Shown one piece after another: positions 43,866 through 52,336 of a stretch of DNA of 64,000 nt. This DNA is from CALGSZ01 sp042408955. Lineage in GTDB: Bacteria; Chloroflexota; Chloroflexia; Thermomicrobiales; UBA6265. The stretch is from NCBI GenBank assembly GCA_042408955.1, contig JBHOQQ010000017.1, positions 6,020-70,019 on the forward strand, given 5' to 3'. Positions within the stretch are counted from its first letter, which is position 1; each line of letters starts with the position of its first letter. The notes beneath the pieces were generated by a model. That model was not told the DNA's origin. It saw only the letters and a list, made by a program, of their open reading frames with translations, and did not search any database. Position numbers and translations under genes: made by a program.

Positions 43866-45443
43866 CTGAACGTCACGTTCATTGGCCACGCTGGCCTCTT
43901 GATCGAAACACACCACGGGAGCATCCTGTGCGATCCATGGTTCAACCCTGCCTACTTCGCGTCGTGGTTTGTCTTTCCCAGCAACGAAACCATCGACCGG
44001 GAGCGCATCAGCAAGCCAACCTATCTCTATCTGTCGCATGTCCATAAAGACCATTACGATCCAGAATTCTTGCGTCACTATGTACCCAAGGATACGCCCG
44101 TCATACTGCCCGACCACCCGCTCAATCTGATCGAGCGAGAGCTCCGTGCGCTCGGCTTTACCACGTTCATCCAGACGAAGAACAATGAGCCGCTGGACCT
44201 CGACGGGCTTCGGGTGATGACGGTCGCGACCGTTGCGCCAGCCGATGGCCCTCTCGGTGATTCCGCGCTCGCCGTCGATGATGGCGAGGTCCGCATCTTC
44301 GATCAGAATGACGCGCGCCCGGTCGATCTCGACGCGGCCCGCGACTTTGGCCCGTACGACGTGCACTTCACCCAGTTTTCGGGCGCAATCTGGTACCCGA
44401 TGGTCTATCGCTTCCCGCCTCCGATGAAGCAGGCCCTGGGTCGCAAGAAGCGAGAGACCCAGATGAACCGCGCCTTGCGCTACGCGCGCCAGATCGGCGC
44501 GGCGCACCTCGTGCCGATGGCCGGCCCACCCTGTTTCCTGGACGATGCGCTTTTCGGCTTCAACGATTTTGGCGACGACCCGGCCAACATCTTCCCGGAT
44601 CAGACCGTCTTTCTGAAGTTCATGCGGGACAACGGCGCCACCAACGGCCACCTGATGATCCCCGGCTCGGTGGCGACCATTCGCCCCGGCAAGATCACGG
44701 TGGATCATGCGCTTGCCGACGCCGAAGTGAGGGCGATCTTCACGGAGAAGCGCGACTATCTCGCGGACTACCAACGCCGCGCCCGGCCGCTGATCGAGGC
44801 GGAGAAGGCCTCATGGCCACGAGGCCAGGTTGACATTCTCTCCTCGCTGAAAGCGTGGTTTGAGCCGGTCCTAGAGCTTGCTGATCGCACGGCCGCAGGG
44901 ATCAACGGACGGGTGTTGCTCGATTGCCGCGATCCGCAAGTCGTAATCGACTTCTGGGAGCGCAAAGTCTACCCTTGGGAGGGGAACCCGTGTGAATTCG
45001 TCTTCCATGTGGAATCTCCTCTCATCGAGGCCCTGATCGTCGATCACGAGGAAGACTGGGTCAACCGGCTCTTTCTCTCTTGCCGCTTCGAGGCCGAGCG
45101 CAAAGGGGCTTACAACGAGTTCGTCTACTCGTTCTTCAAGTGCCTTTCGCCCGAGCGCATCGAATACGCCGAGGGCTACTACGCCGAGCAGCAATCCGAG
45201 CAAGAATTCTGGATCTGCGACGGCTACCGCGTGCAGCGGCGCTGCCCTCACCTCAAGGCCGATCTAACGCGCTTTGGTCAAGTGCAGGACGGCATTCTCA
45301 CGTGCACGCTCCACGGCTGGCAATTCGACCTGGCCACCGGTCGCTGCCTGACGACAGAAGGAAAACGGATCTTCAGCGAGCGTGTCCAACCCAGCGAATC
45401 GCAATCCGCACCGGTTGCTTCACGCGCTACCGGCGACGATTGA
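43866..45443 (+). CDS. MBL-fold/Rieske hydroxylase, NamH-like
   Basis: Two-domain oxygenase of 525 residues. The N-terminal metallo-beta-lactamase fold (residues 1 to about 330) has LSHVHKDHYD and IGHAGLLIET. The C-terminal Rieske domain has RRCPHLKADL and CTLHGWQFDLATGRC, the two Cys-His pairs of a [2Fe-2S] centre. The same domain order and size occur in mycobacterial UDP-MurNAc hydroxylase NamH, which makes N-glycolylmuramic acid. That function is inferred, not proven. The only start fitting both the fold and a Shine-Dalgarno (AGGAGG, 7 bases upstream) is CTG 43866. No in-frame ATG or GTG exists nearby, and TTG 43842 lacks a ribosome site. Confidence 0.85.
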   Translation: MNVTFIGHAGLLIETHHGSILCDPWFNPAYFASWFVFPSNETIDRERISKPTYLYLSHVHKDHYDPEFLRHYVPKDTPVILPDHPLNLIERELRALGFTTFIQTKNNEPLDLDGLRVMTVATVAPADGPLGDSALAVDDGEVRIFDQNDARPVDLDAARDFGPYDVHFTQFSGAIWYPMVYRFPPPMKQALGRKKRETQMNRALRYARQIGAAHLVPMAGPPCFLDDALFGFNDFGDDPANIFPDQTVFLKFMRDNGATNGHLMIPGSVATIRPGKITVDHALADAEVRAIFTEKRDYLADYQRRARPLIEAEKASWPRGQVDILSSLKAWFEPVLELADRTAAGINGRVLLDCRDPQVVIDFWERKVYPWEGNPCEFVFHVESPLIEALIVDHEEDWVNRLFLSCRFEAERKGAYNEFVYSFFKCLSPERIEYAEGYYAEQQSEQEFWICDGYRVQRRCPHLKADLTRFGQVQDGILTCTLHGWQFDLATGRCLTTEGKRIFSERVQPSESQSAPVASRATGDD

Positions 45444-45579
45444 GCTTGGCGTGCTCCCGGCACGAACCTGGATGCGCGCCGGGAGCGCTCCTTCCCTCGG
45501 AGTACACTGGTGCGTCAGCAACCAAGCCAGCTTTAGTGGCCGCGATGGGTCTCGCACACGGAAGGGGCGACGTTTTGCA

Positions 45580-46869
45580 ATGCAGCACGACCGAGGGCCA
45601 CGGTCAATCAAATGCCTTCCCATCACCATTGAGGATATTCGCGCGGCACAAGCGCGCCTCGCCGGCGTGCCTGAGATTATCCGCACGCCGCTGGTGCCGA
45701 GCCTGGCGCTCAGCGAGCGCCTTGGCTGCCATGTCTGGCTCAAGCTGGAGAACCTCCAGCGAACGGGCTCATACAAGATCCGCGGTGCCTACAACAATAT
45801 CGCCAGCTTGCCTCCCGAGCGACTCGCTCGCGGGCTCATCGCCGCTTCCGCTGGCAACCATGCCCAGGGCATCGGCTTCGCCGCCAGGAAGCTCGGAGTC
45901 GCCCGAAACACCATTATCTTTGTTCCACGCGCCACACCCGCGACCAAGCTCCGGAACACGCGCCGCTGGGGCGTGCGTGTCGTCCGCTATGGTGAGGATT
46001 TCAGCGAGGCGAACCGGGTTGCGCACATCAAGGCGGAAAAATGGGGCCGGACATTCATCGAGCCGTTCGACGACTGGCAAACGATCGCCGGCCAGGGAAC
46101 GGTTGGCCTGGAGATCTTGGCCGACCTACCCACCGTGGATGCGATCATCGTTCCCGTCGGTGGGGGTGGTCTCCTCTCCGGCATTGCCGTGGCGGTGGCC
46201 GCGTGCCGCCCGCAGATTCGTGTCATCGGGGTCGAAGCCGAGGGAGCTCCCTGCCTCATCCACGCGCTGCAACGCGGAGCGCCCGTCGAACTTCCCTTCC
46301 GGCCCGGCACCATCGCCGACGGCATCAACGTCCGGCGGCCGGGTGAGAAGACATTCGAGACCATTCGCCATTTTGTTGAGCGTGGCATCGTTCAGCTCGT
46401 GACGGTACGGGAGACGGATATCGTCCAAGCCATCGCCGACCTCTTGATCGATGCCAAAACGATGGCGGAGGGTGCTGGCGCGGTCGGAATCGCCGCGTTA
46501 TCGGCTGGGAAGGTACCAGGCCTAACGCCAGCCAGTAACGTTGCCGTCGTCGTCAGCGGCGGAAACATCGACCCCGAATTGACCTGGAGAATCATGTACG
46601 AGAGGACGGTCGCCCACATGCTCGTCATCCGTGTTGCGATCCCGGACCGGCCAGGTGAGCTCATGCGACTCCTTGAGCCGATCGCCGCCGCCAACGTCAA
46701 CATCATTGATGTCGATGTTAACCGGCACGACGCACGGCCCCGCCTTGGCGAGCGTGTCGTAGAGCTCTGCCTCGCGGTGAACGACGAAGCGCAGGCACGC
46801 CAGCTCTTCGCTCGCCTGCGGGAGCGCAATTACGTGGTCCAGCGCAGCCGGTGGGACGACACCACCTGA
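45580..46869 (+). CDS. ilvA: Threonine ammonia-lyase (threonine dehydratase) with ACT domain
   Basis: PLP enzyme converting threonine to 2-oxobutanoate, 429 residues. The PLP Lys is in RTGSYKIRGAYNN, the phosphate-binding Gly loop is VPVGGGGLLSG, and ASAGNHAQG contacts the substrate. The C-terminal region (about 340-429: VAIPDRPGELMRLLEPIAAANVNIIDVDVNR) is an ACT-type domain, as in the shorter catabolic/biosynthetic branch. ATG 45580 was chosen; the longer frame adds low-quality sequence. Confidence 0.92.
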   Translation: MQHDRGPRSIKCLPITIEDIRAAQARLAGVPEIIRTPLVPSLALSERLGCHVWLKLENLQRTGSYKIRGAYNNIASLPPERLARGLIAASAGNHAQGIGFAARKLGVARNTIIFVPRATPATKLRNTRRWGVRVVRYGEDFSEANRVAHIKAEKWGRTFIEPFDDWQTIAGQGTVGLEILADLPTVDAIIVPVGGGGLLSGIAVAVAACRPQIRVIGVEAEGAPCLIHALQRGAPVELPFRPGTIADGINVRRPGEKTFETIRHFVERGIVQLVTVRETDIVQAIADLLIDAKTMAEGAGAVGIAALSAGKVPGLTPASNVAVVVSGGNIDPELTWRIMYERTVAHMLVIRVAIPDRPGELMRLLEPIAAANVNIIDVDVNRHDARPRLGERVVELCLAVNDEAQARQLFARLRERNYVVQRSRWDDTT

Positions 46870-46965
46870 ACGGATACGTTGCGAGTCTCTTCCCGCCGCC
46901 GTACCATATGGCTGTCGCCCGCCCGCGCATGGTTGGCCCCAGCCTGGCCGGTCGAGAGGGTGCCG

Positions 46966-47181
46966 ATGTCTGAGCCTCGAATGACTCCATCTCCAGCTAC
47001 TGCCGAACACGCCGGTGACGATGAGCCGCTGCCGCCGGTCGCGTTCCGTTTTCTCGACGGAGAAATGCCAAACGAGGCGCTGCGAGAGGATCTCGCGGCG
47101 ATGACTCCCGAAGAAGAGCGCGCGTATTTGGAGCGGCTCGAAGAGCTCGCCCGCCAGTACCAGGGACCAGGTGGGCCTTAG
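46966..47181 (+). CDS. Small acidic hypothetical protein
   Basis: 71 residues, acidic, with a C-terminal helix (GEMPNEALREDLAAMTPEEERAYLERLEELARQYQ). GAGGG lies 5 to 8 bases before ATG 46966. No family recognised. It follows ilvA on the same strand. Confidence 0.6.
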   Translation: MSEPRMTPSPATAEHAGDDEPLPPVAFRFLDGEMPNEALREDLAAMTPEEERAYLERLEELARQYQGPGGP

Positions 47182-47195
47182 GCTACTGTGTAGCC

Positions 47196-47360
47196 TCAGA
47201 ACCACACATCGCCGGGCAGCGTCTCGTCGATATCGTCATCACCATCGCCAAGATCACCGATCGCATCCTCTTCTGGCGTTAACCGGTGACCGGAGACAAC
47301 ACAGAACCGAGCAGAGCAGTGGCGTGCCGAATAATGCTTCTGCCACTGGCAGCGAATCAT
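47196..47360 (-). CDS. Possible small Cys/His-containing protein
   Basis: A frame of 54 residues from ATG 47360 (IRCQWQKHYSARHCSARFCVV, then an acidic tail ending LPGDVWF). The spaced Cys and His could bind a metal. There is no Shine-Dalgarno. A longer frame from 47423 is also open. It would converge with the gene at 46966. Speculative. Confidence 0.3.
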   Translation of the reverse strand: MIRCQWQKHYSARHCSARFCVVSGHRLTPEEDAIGDLGDGDDDIDETLPGDVWF

Positions 47361-47462
47361 GGATATCTGGCGTTGGGTCGTGCCAGGCTTGACCGGCACA
47401 AAGCTCGTGCTCTCTGCCATCACCCTACGCCCGAGCGGACGAGAAAGGATTGAGACACACCG

Positions 47463-47831
47463 ATGCGCATCATTCGCCAGGACCCCATCGCTGCCGTTCC
47501 TGACCGTTCAGCGATCTTCATCGGCAATGTGCTGCGGCAGAACATCGTTGCCGATACGGACGCCGCCCTCCTTCGCGTCACATCGGTCACCTTCCAAAAC
47601 GGCGCACGCAACAAGTTGCATCATCACCTTGTCGATCAAGTGCTCGTCGTCACGCACGGCCAGGGTCTCATCGCCACTGAATCAGAAGTCCATGAGATTG
47701 GCCCTGGGGATATCGTGCTCATCCCGGCCGGCGAGCGTCACTGGCACGGCGCCAAGCCTGGCCAGGACTTCACGCATCTTTCTATCCTCACGCCCGGCGC
47801 AACCGTGATCGACGAAGAGGGCGATAGATAA
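47463..47831 (+). CDS. Cupin-domain protein
   Basis: 122-residue single-domain cupin. The two cupin motifs are NKLHHHLVDQVLVVTHGQG (three His) and PGDIVLIPAGERHWHG, giving the usual metal-binding His set. It may be a small-molecule isomerase, oxygenase or sensor. No partner gene is obvious. Confidence 0.85.
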   Translation: MRIIRQDPIAAVPDRSAIFIGNVLRQNIVADTDAALLRVTSVTFQNGARNKLHHHLVDQVLVVTHGQGLIATESEVHEIGPGDIVLIPAGERHWHGAKPGQDFTHLSILTPGATVIDEEGDR

Positions 47832-48005
47832 GCTGCGTCAGCATCGGCGGGAGCACCACGCTCCGCCCTGTCCTCCGAAGAGGTACACGACGTGGTCCGA
47901 GCGCGGGGCAGGCCCTAGCCACTCCTGAGCAGTGGTGTCCAGCCGGCCCCGGCGGCGGTTGCAGGAAGCCCGCGGCAGACCACGTCGCCCCTAGCATCAT
48001 GCGGC

Positions 48006-48866
48006 TCAAGCCTCCGCGAAGATATCGCCCGCGGCGGTCACGGCGGCAATCGTGGCCGGATCCGGCACAGGCACCTCGCGCCAGCGCTCCGCGGCGTCAC
48101 AGATACCGGCCAGGAGCCGCGCATCCCCGGCGCTGCAGAGCGTCGTCACCGGCTGGCGCAGCACAAAGGCGATCGCTTGGTCCACGGCTGCTTGGTCGGT
48201 CAAAGGCTCGTACCACGTATTGAACGCGGGTGTCCGGCTGCCCCATGGTCCCTTCGCTGTCGCTTTGAGCACATGGATCCCTACATCTCGCGCGGCGCAG
48301 GCAGCAAGCAGATCTTCCCAATCCCGCCGAAACGCCGGATTGCTCGCCATGAACGCATTGCAACTCGTCATCACAGTCGCAAACTCAAACCGGTCGAGGG
48401 CAGCGCGATGCGTCGCGGGTGCTTGCCAGCCGTGCCCGGTGATCCCGATCGGTCCGACCAAACCCTCCTCACGCGCCTGCAGGATCGCCTCCATTGATCC
48501 ACCCGGCGCGAAGCAGGCGTCGAGGTCGGCGAGGGTGCAGACCGCGTGGAGCTGGTACAGATCGAAGCGATCGCGTCCGAGACGCTCCAGCGTGCGCAAG
48601 AGCTCCTCGCGCGCAGCGTCGCCGCTTCGCTGCTGTGTCTTACAAGAGATAAAGAGGTCTGGACGCGGGTGGCGCTTGAGATATGAGCCCAAGTGCTGCT
48701 CGGCTTCCCCGTAGGTCGGTGCCACATCGAAGTGGTTGATGCCCCGTGCCAGCGCTTCTTCCATCACCCGGTCAGCCTCGTCCTGCGACAAGTGCCCGAT
48801 CGCGTACGTGCCAAACGTCACCACGGTGCTGTCGTGGCCAGTCTTCCCCAGTCGCCGCGTTTCCAT
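48006..48866 (-). CDS. Aldo/keto reductase
   Basis: NAD(P)H-dependent oxidoreductase with a TIM-barrel fold, 286 residues. The catalytic tetrad is visible as FDVAPTYGEAE (Asp, Tyr), FISCKTQQRS (Lys) and LYQLHAV (His). GGAGG lies 7 bases before ATG 48866, which is preferred over ATG 48872 and the ORF start at 48887. The large intergenic repeat element begins just upstream. Confidence 0.9.
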   Translation of the reverse strand: METRRLGKTGHDSTVVTFGTYAIGHLSQDEADRVMEEALARGINHFDVAPTYGEAEQHLGSYLKRHPRPDLFISCKTQQRSGDAAREELLRTLERLGRDRFDLYQLHAVCTLADLDACFAPGGSMEAILQAREEGLVGPIGITGHGWQAPATHRAALDRFEFATVMTSCNAFMASNPAFRRDWEDLLAACAARDVGIHVLKATAKGPWGSRTPAFNTWYEPLTDQAAVDQAIAFVLRQPVTTLCSAGDARLLAGICDAAERWREVPVPDPATIAAVTAAGDIFAEA

Positions 48867-48887
48867 GATCATACCTCCTGTCGTCAT

Positions 48888-49247
48888 AGGGGCTGGGAGC
48901 TAGGGAGGAGTCAGGGGTCTGGGAGCGATTAGGTGTCAGCTTTCAGCCGTCAGGTGTCAAGCATCACCCGATAGCCGGTAGGTGGGCGGGCACAGGTCTC
49001 GCCTCCACCCCATGATGGATAGGCGCGATGAATCGTGCCCCGACATTACCTGACGGCTGATTGTTGATGGCTCCCCGGCCCCTCACCTCTAGCCTCTGGC
49101 CCTCATCTGACCCCCGGCCCCTGACTCCTGACTCCTCGGGAGGCCACCGGTGCCTCCCCGGCCGATGACGCGTAGCTCGATGCTCGAAACTTCCCTGTCC
49201 CCCGACTCCTAACTCCTGACCACTGCCCCTCCCTGGCCCCCATGCTC
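48888..49247. repeat. Modular intergenic repeat element, copy A
   Basis: This fills the gap between the aldo/keto reductase and the secreted protein gene. The left arm has a G-rich block (GGGGCTGGGAGCTAGGGAGG), then GGTGTCAGC, CAGCCGTCAGGTGTCA and CCGATAGCCGGTAGG. The centre holds a palindrome GGCGCGAT-GA-ATCGTGCC (49022-49039). The right arm runs in inverse order and orientation: CCTGACGGCTGA, C-rich blocks with GACTCCTGACTCCT, CGTAGCTCGATGCTCGAA, then CGACTCCTAACTCCTGACC. The architecture matches the larger copy at 55590-56394. No coding frame is credible. Confidence 0.8.
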
Positions 49248-49253
49248 TCCTTC

Positions 49254-50837
49254 CTACGTGATCGTCTCGTAGTCATAGACTGCCACGGTGACATCCCGCT
49301 GGCTCGGGCCAACCTGGAGCTGATACGTGCCTGATGACTGATCGTAAGGCAGACCCGGAATGCTGTACGCGCCAAATCCGGGTGGCAGCACGGTTTGCTG
49401 CAAGCTATAGGGCCCAAGTGGCACCTCACTCCACTTGAAGCCGCCCGGCACCAGAGCAGCATCCGCAACGGTCAGTGGCGCGGGCAACCCAGGTCCGCTC
49501 AGTTGGAAATCGTAGCCACCGGTTCGCAAAGGCGGGCAAACGGACGGTGACTCCTGGCCCTGCGTGACGCTTGGGGGGCAGGCATAGACGAGCACGGTCA
49601 CGCTGCCAGTGCTCGCCGGGAAGAAATTGAAGATTGACAGCTCCAGCGCTGGCGCCGAGGGATCGAGCGTGACGGTGTAGCCGATGTCCGGACCGCCGCC
49701 GACCGCTGCTGAGCCGGGAATGAAGTACGTCTCATACCCCGGTGGCAGGGGATCTTCAACCAGGTGATACGCGCCCAATGGCAGGTCCGTCCAGATGAAG
49801 CGCAGGCCATCCGTCGTCGCATCCGCGAGGGTTCGCTGGCTACCATCAGGAACCGTTAGAACGACGTCAAATCCCCCTTGAGCCAAGTCGCAGAAATCGC
49901 CCACCAGCGTTTCAACCGCCATTCCCTCGGGACAATTCCAAACCGTGAGCGCAATTTGTCCCGCGGCCGATGGACTCGGCTGCGGAGTCGCTGTCGGCAC
50001 CGGTGTCGACGTGGGGGCTGGCGTCGGTGTCGGTGGCGGAGGTATTTCCGGGCCGATGACGGCCACGACGTACGCCGCGCCACTCACGCCCTGGGTCAGC
50101 GGCAGCCGCTTCGCGGAGCGACCTGCTCCGGCACTTGGTTCAACGGCCTTGAGGGTAAGCGCACCGGGGTCGAACCGGGCACCCTCTCCCGCCTGAAGCG
50201 TTCGCGCTCTCCCGCCTCCTGGCACGATCTCGATCGCTCCGTCCGTTGCTAGCACCACGACTGGTGCGCCGGTATCTGGCAACGTCGCCGCTTCGCCGAG
50301 TTGGAGCACGTTGCGCACCAGATCCAAATCCCGCTCCCCCAGTGGCGCGGTGAACGGAGCGGTGACGAACAGCAATGTGCCGGCACCCACATTCGTCGCT
50401 TGATCAGCGGGAACAAGCTCCAAAGCGAAATACGACACGGGACGGTCGGTCAAGCTCGCCCGAGCTTGGCGAGTGCCGTCCTTCACCAGAAATGCTTCTC
50501 CCGGTGCAAGCCGCGCCACGTCCTCTGCGCCGGAGGAGGTTTGATTGGTCAGGAGAATCGGTTCATCGCTGGCGAGGACGAATCCCAAATTCCGGCGCAC
50601 GGGTTTGGCCACACCCCGGGGAGGAGCTTGCCGCTCTACAAGGCGCCAGACAACTTGCTCGCCCGGAAGCCGAGCGATCCCTTGCGTCACGACCTGCGCG
50701 CTCCCGGTCGCGGGCGAGCCACTCGTTGGCCCGAGCTGCCAGGCGCCAGCCACCCCGAGAGGCGCGAGCAGGAGCATCACAACCACGAGCCACCACCGAT
50801 GCTGGCGGAACCGCTGTGTACCTCCCCGCCCGGTCAT
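49254..50837 (-). CDS. Secreted protein with Pro/Thr linker and two prealbumin-like repeats
   Basis: 527 residues, family not named. An N-terminal signal/anchor (WWLVVVMLLLAPLGVAGA) is followed by a cupin-like beta domain (about 50-250: LAPGEAFLVKDG, GALTLKAVE). A linker PPPPTPTPAPTSTPVPTATP (near 275) follows, then two beta repeats of about 110 residues. Each repeat starts with a Cys pair (NCPEGMAVETLVGDFCDLAQGGF and ACPPSVTQGQESPSVCPPLRTGGY) and contains the LPLGAYHLVEDPLPPGYETY pattern typical of SpaA/CNA-B prealbumin-like folds. It is probably a cell-surface structural or binding protein. Confidence 0.8.
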   Translation of the reverse strand: MTGRGGTQRFRQHRWWLVVVMLLLAPLGVAGAWQLGPTSGSPATGSAQVVTQGIARLPGEQVVWRLVERQAPPRGVAKPVRRNLGFVLASDEPILLTNQTSSGAEDVARLAPGEAFLVKDGTRQARASLTDRPVSYFALELVPADQATNVGAGTLLFVTAPFTAPLGERDLDLVRNVLQLGEAATLPDTGAPVVVLATDGAIEIVPGGGRARTLQAGEGARFDPGALTLKAVEPSAGAGRSAKRLPLTQGVSGAAYVVAVIGPEIPPPPTPTPAPTSTPVPTATPQPSPSAAGQIALTVWNCPEGMAVETLVGDFCDLAQGGFDVVLTVPDGSQRTLADATTDGLRFIWTDLPLGAYHLVEDPLPPGYETYFIPGSAAVGGGPDIGYTVTLDPSAPALELSIFNFFPASTGSVTVLVYACPPSVTQGQESPSVCPPLRTGGYDFQLSGPGLPAPLTVADAALVPGGFKWSEVPLGPYSLQQTVLPPGFGAYSIPGLPYDQSSGTYQLQVGPSQRDVTVAVYDYETIT

Positions 50838-51011
50838 GCCGCCCTCCTATCTCACCGAAATCCCATCCAACTTTCATAGTGTACGGCTCATTGACTGTGT
50901 TCGCCCGCAGGGCTCGCTGGAACGCCAGTTGCCCAGATGCAACCTTGCTTGACTTTGACGGTCCATGTAGCATGACCAGGAGGAAACTGAAGTGAAGGAG
51001 GAGCGCACCAG

Positions 51012-51515
51012 GTGGCACCACTCGATACCGGCGCATTGGCCCCGGCACTCGATGCGGAAATCTCTGACGCAGAGGGCCGGCCACATCGCATCAGCGCGGC
51101 ATTACAGCGTGGTCCCGTCCTCCTCGGTATTTACAAAAGCTCCTGCGCGGCCAGCAAGACGATGTTTCCCATCCTTGAGCGCCTGCACCAGCGCTACGGT
51201 TCGGTCGGGCTCACCGTTCTCGGCGTAGCCCAGGATTCGGCCAACATCACGCGCTCGTTCGCTCGCCGCTACGGTATCACGTTTCCCTTGCTTGTTGAAG
51301 GCGACGAGTATCCGATCTCGCGATCGTTCGATATCTTTGCAACCCCGACAGTCTATCTGATTCGTCCCGATGGCCGAATCGTCTTTTCAGCCATGGGGTT
51401 TTTCCGCGAGCAAGTCAACCAGCTTGGCGAAGCGATCGCTGCCGAATTCGGACTCCCGCCTGAGCCGGTGGTCAGTGACGAGGAGCGTGACATTCCGTTT
51501 TTCGTCCCTGGCTGA
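51012..51515 (+). CDS. Peroxiredoxin/redoxin-family thiol protein
   Basis: 167-residue thioredoxin-fold protein of the AhpC/TSA-redoxin group: GPVLLGIYKSSCAASKTMFPILERLHQRYG contains the reactive Cys, followed by VLGVAQDSANITRSFARRYGITFPLLVEGD and FDIFATPTVYLIRPDGRIV (cis-Pro). The Cys is in SSCAAS rather than CxxC, favouring a peroxidase or thiol-transfer role. The start is GTG 51012 after GGAGGAG. A weak promoter (TTGCTT, 17 bases, TAGCAT, 50945-50973) lies upstream. Confidence 0.83.
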   Translation: MAPLDTGALAPALDAEISDAEGRPHRISAALQRGPVLLGIYKSSCAASKTMFPILERLHQRYGSVGLTVLGVAQDSANITRSFARRYGITFPLLVEGDEYPISRSFDIFATPTVYLIRPDGRIVFSAMGFFREQVNQLGEAIAAEFGLPPEPVVSDEERDIPFFVPG

Positions 51516-51531
51516 CCCAGCAAGCATCTTT

Positions 51532-51546
51532 CCTAGGGTCCCTAGG
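51532..51546. promoter_or_regulatory. Perfect CCTAGGG-T-CCCTAGG palindrome
   Basis: A 15-base perfect inverted repeat, 16 bases after the peroxiredoxin stop. It is too tight for a good RNA hairpin, so a protein-binding site is more likely. It includes two CTAG tetramers, usually rare in bacterial genomes. Confidence 0.4.
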
Positions 51547-51650
51547 ATTCACCGATTCACGCTCACAGGAATCAATCACCCAACGTGCCACTCCCCTACC
51601 CTGGCCCGCCAAATGCGCTACAGTTGAGGCGGTGAGAGAGGCGGAGGCAG

Positions 51651-52202
51651 ATGGTGTTTCTTGGCAGCCGGGAAGACATCGCTCACTTGGGATATGTCGC
51701 GGGACGCTGCCCCCAGTGCGGTGCCCACGGTTTCTTCACCGTCTACCAGGCCAAGCGACGGCTCACCGTCAACGTCTTGCTCGCGGTGCCGATGGGTTCA
51801 CAACACGTCCTCGAATGCCGCGCTTGTGGCGTGCGCTTCGCCATGCCGAAAAACCACGAGGCGGAGCTCAAGCAGCGGCTCATCAGCGCCGATCAGCTCG
51901 CCGACTACATCGCGCGCCTACCCTCGCACGCGCAAGGCAACCCCACCGGCCGGACCCTTTACCAGGTGCTCCAGGTCGATCCCGACGCGGAGCCAGAGGT
52001 GATCGAGGCCGCCTTCAAGCGCCTCGCCTTGAAATACCATCCGGATCGCTCGTCCGCACCAGACGCCGCCGACCGCATGCGCGAGCTGATCGCAGCCAAA
52101 GAAGTCCTGAGCGATCCCGCTCGCCGCCGCGCTTACGACGCCAGCATCGGGATCGAGCGCAAGCCTCCACGCCCTCCCGCCTTACGTCCGGACGAAGTGT
52201 GA
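51651..52202 (+). CDS. Zinc-ribbon J-domain protein
   Basis: 183 residues. The N-terminal part has two CxxC knuckles (GRCPQCGAHGFF, LECRACGVRF), forming a likely zinc ribbon. A C-terminal J domain (about 100-165: RTLYQVLQVDPDAEPEVIEAAFKRLALKYHPDRSSAPDAADRMRELIAAKEVLSDPARRRAYD) has the HPD motif needed to stimulate DnaK. It is probably a specialised co-chaperone. GGCGGAGGCAG precedes ATG 51651. Confidence 0.87.
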   Translation: MVFLGSREDIAHLGYVAGRCPQCGAHGFFTVYQAKRRLTVNVLLAVPMGSQHVLECRACGVRFAMPKNHEAELKQRLISADQLADYIARLPSHAQGNPTGRTLYQVLQVDPDAEPEVIEAAFKRLALKYHPDRSSAPDAADRMRELIAAKEVLSDPARRRAYDASIGIERKPPRPPALRPDEV

Positions 52203-52241
52203 TGGCGCTCGCTTGCCGTCGAATCGCGACGCCAGCGCCAT
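52202..52241 (+). terminator. Hairpin at the end of the J-domain gene
   Basis: ATGGCGCT (52202-52209) pairs perfectly with AGCGCCAT (52234-52241), beginning at the last base of the stop codon. No T-tract. Confidence 0.45.
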
Positions 52242-52336
52242 AACCGGTTCCGATGGTTGTAATGTAGCTCCATCTCACGTAACACCAATCGCCAGAGCCG
52301 CCAAACCAGCGCAAGCGCGACACGCAGGAGTTACCC

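Noticed and set aside
45080..46402. 440-codon plus-strand frame
   Set aside because: It overlaps the hydroxylase and ilvA genes in a different frame and has Arg/Ser-rich shadow composition.
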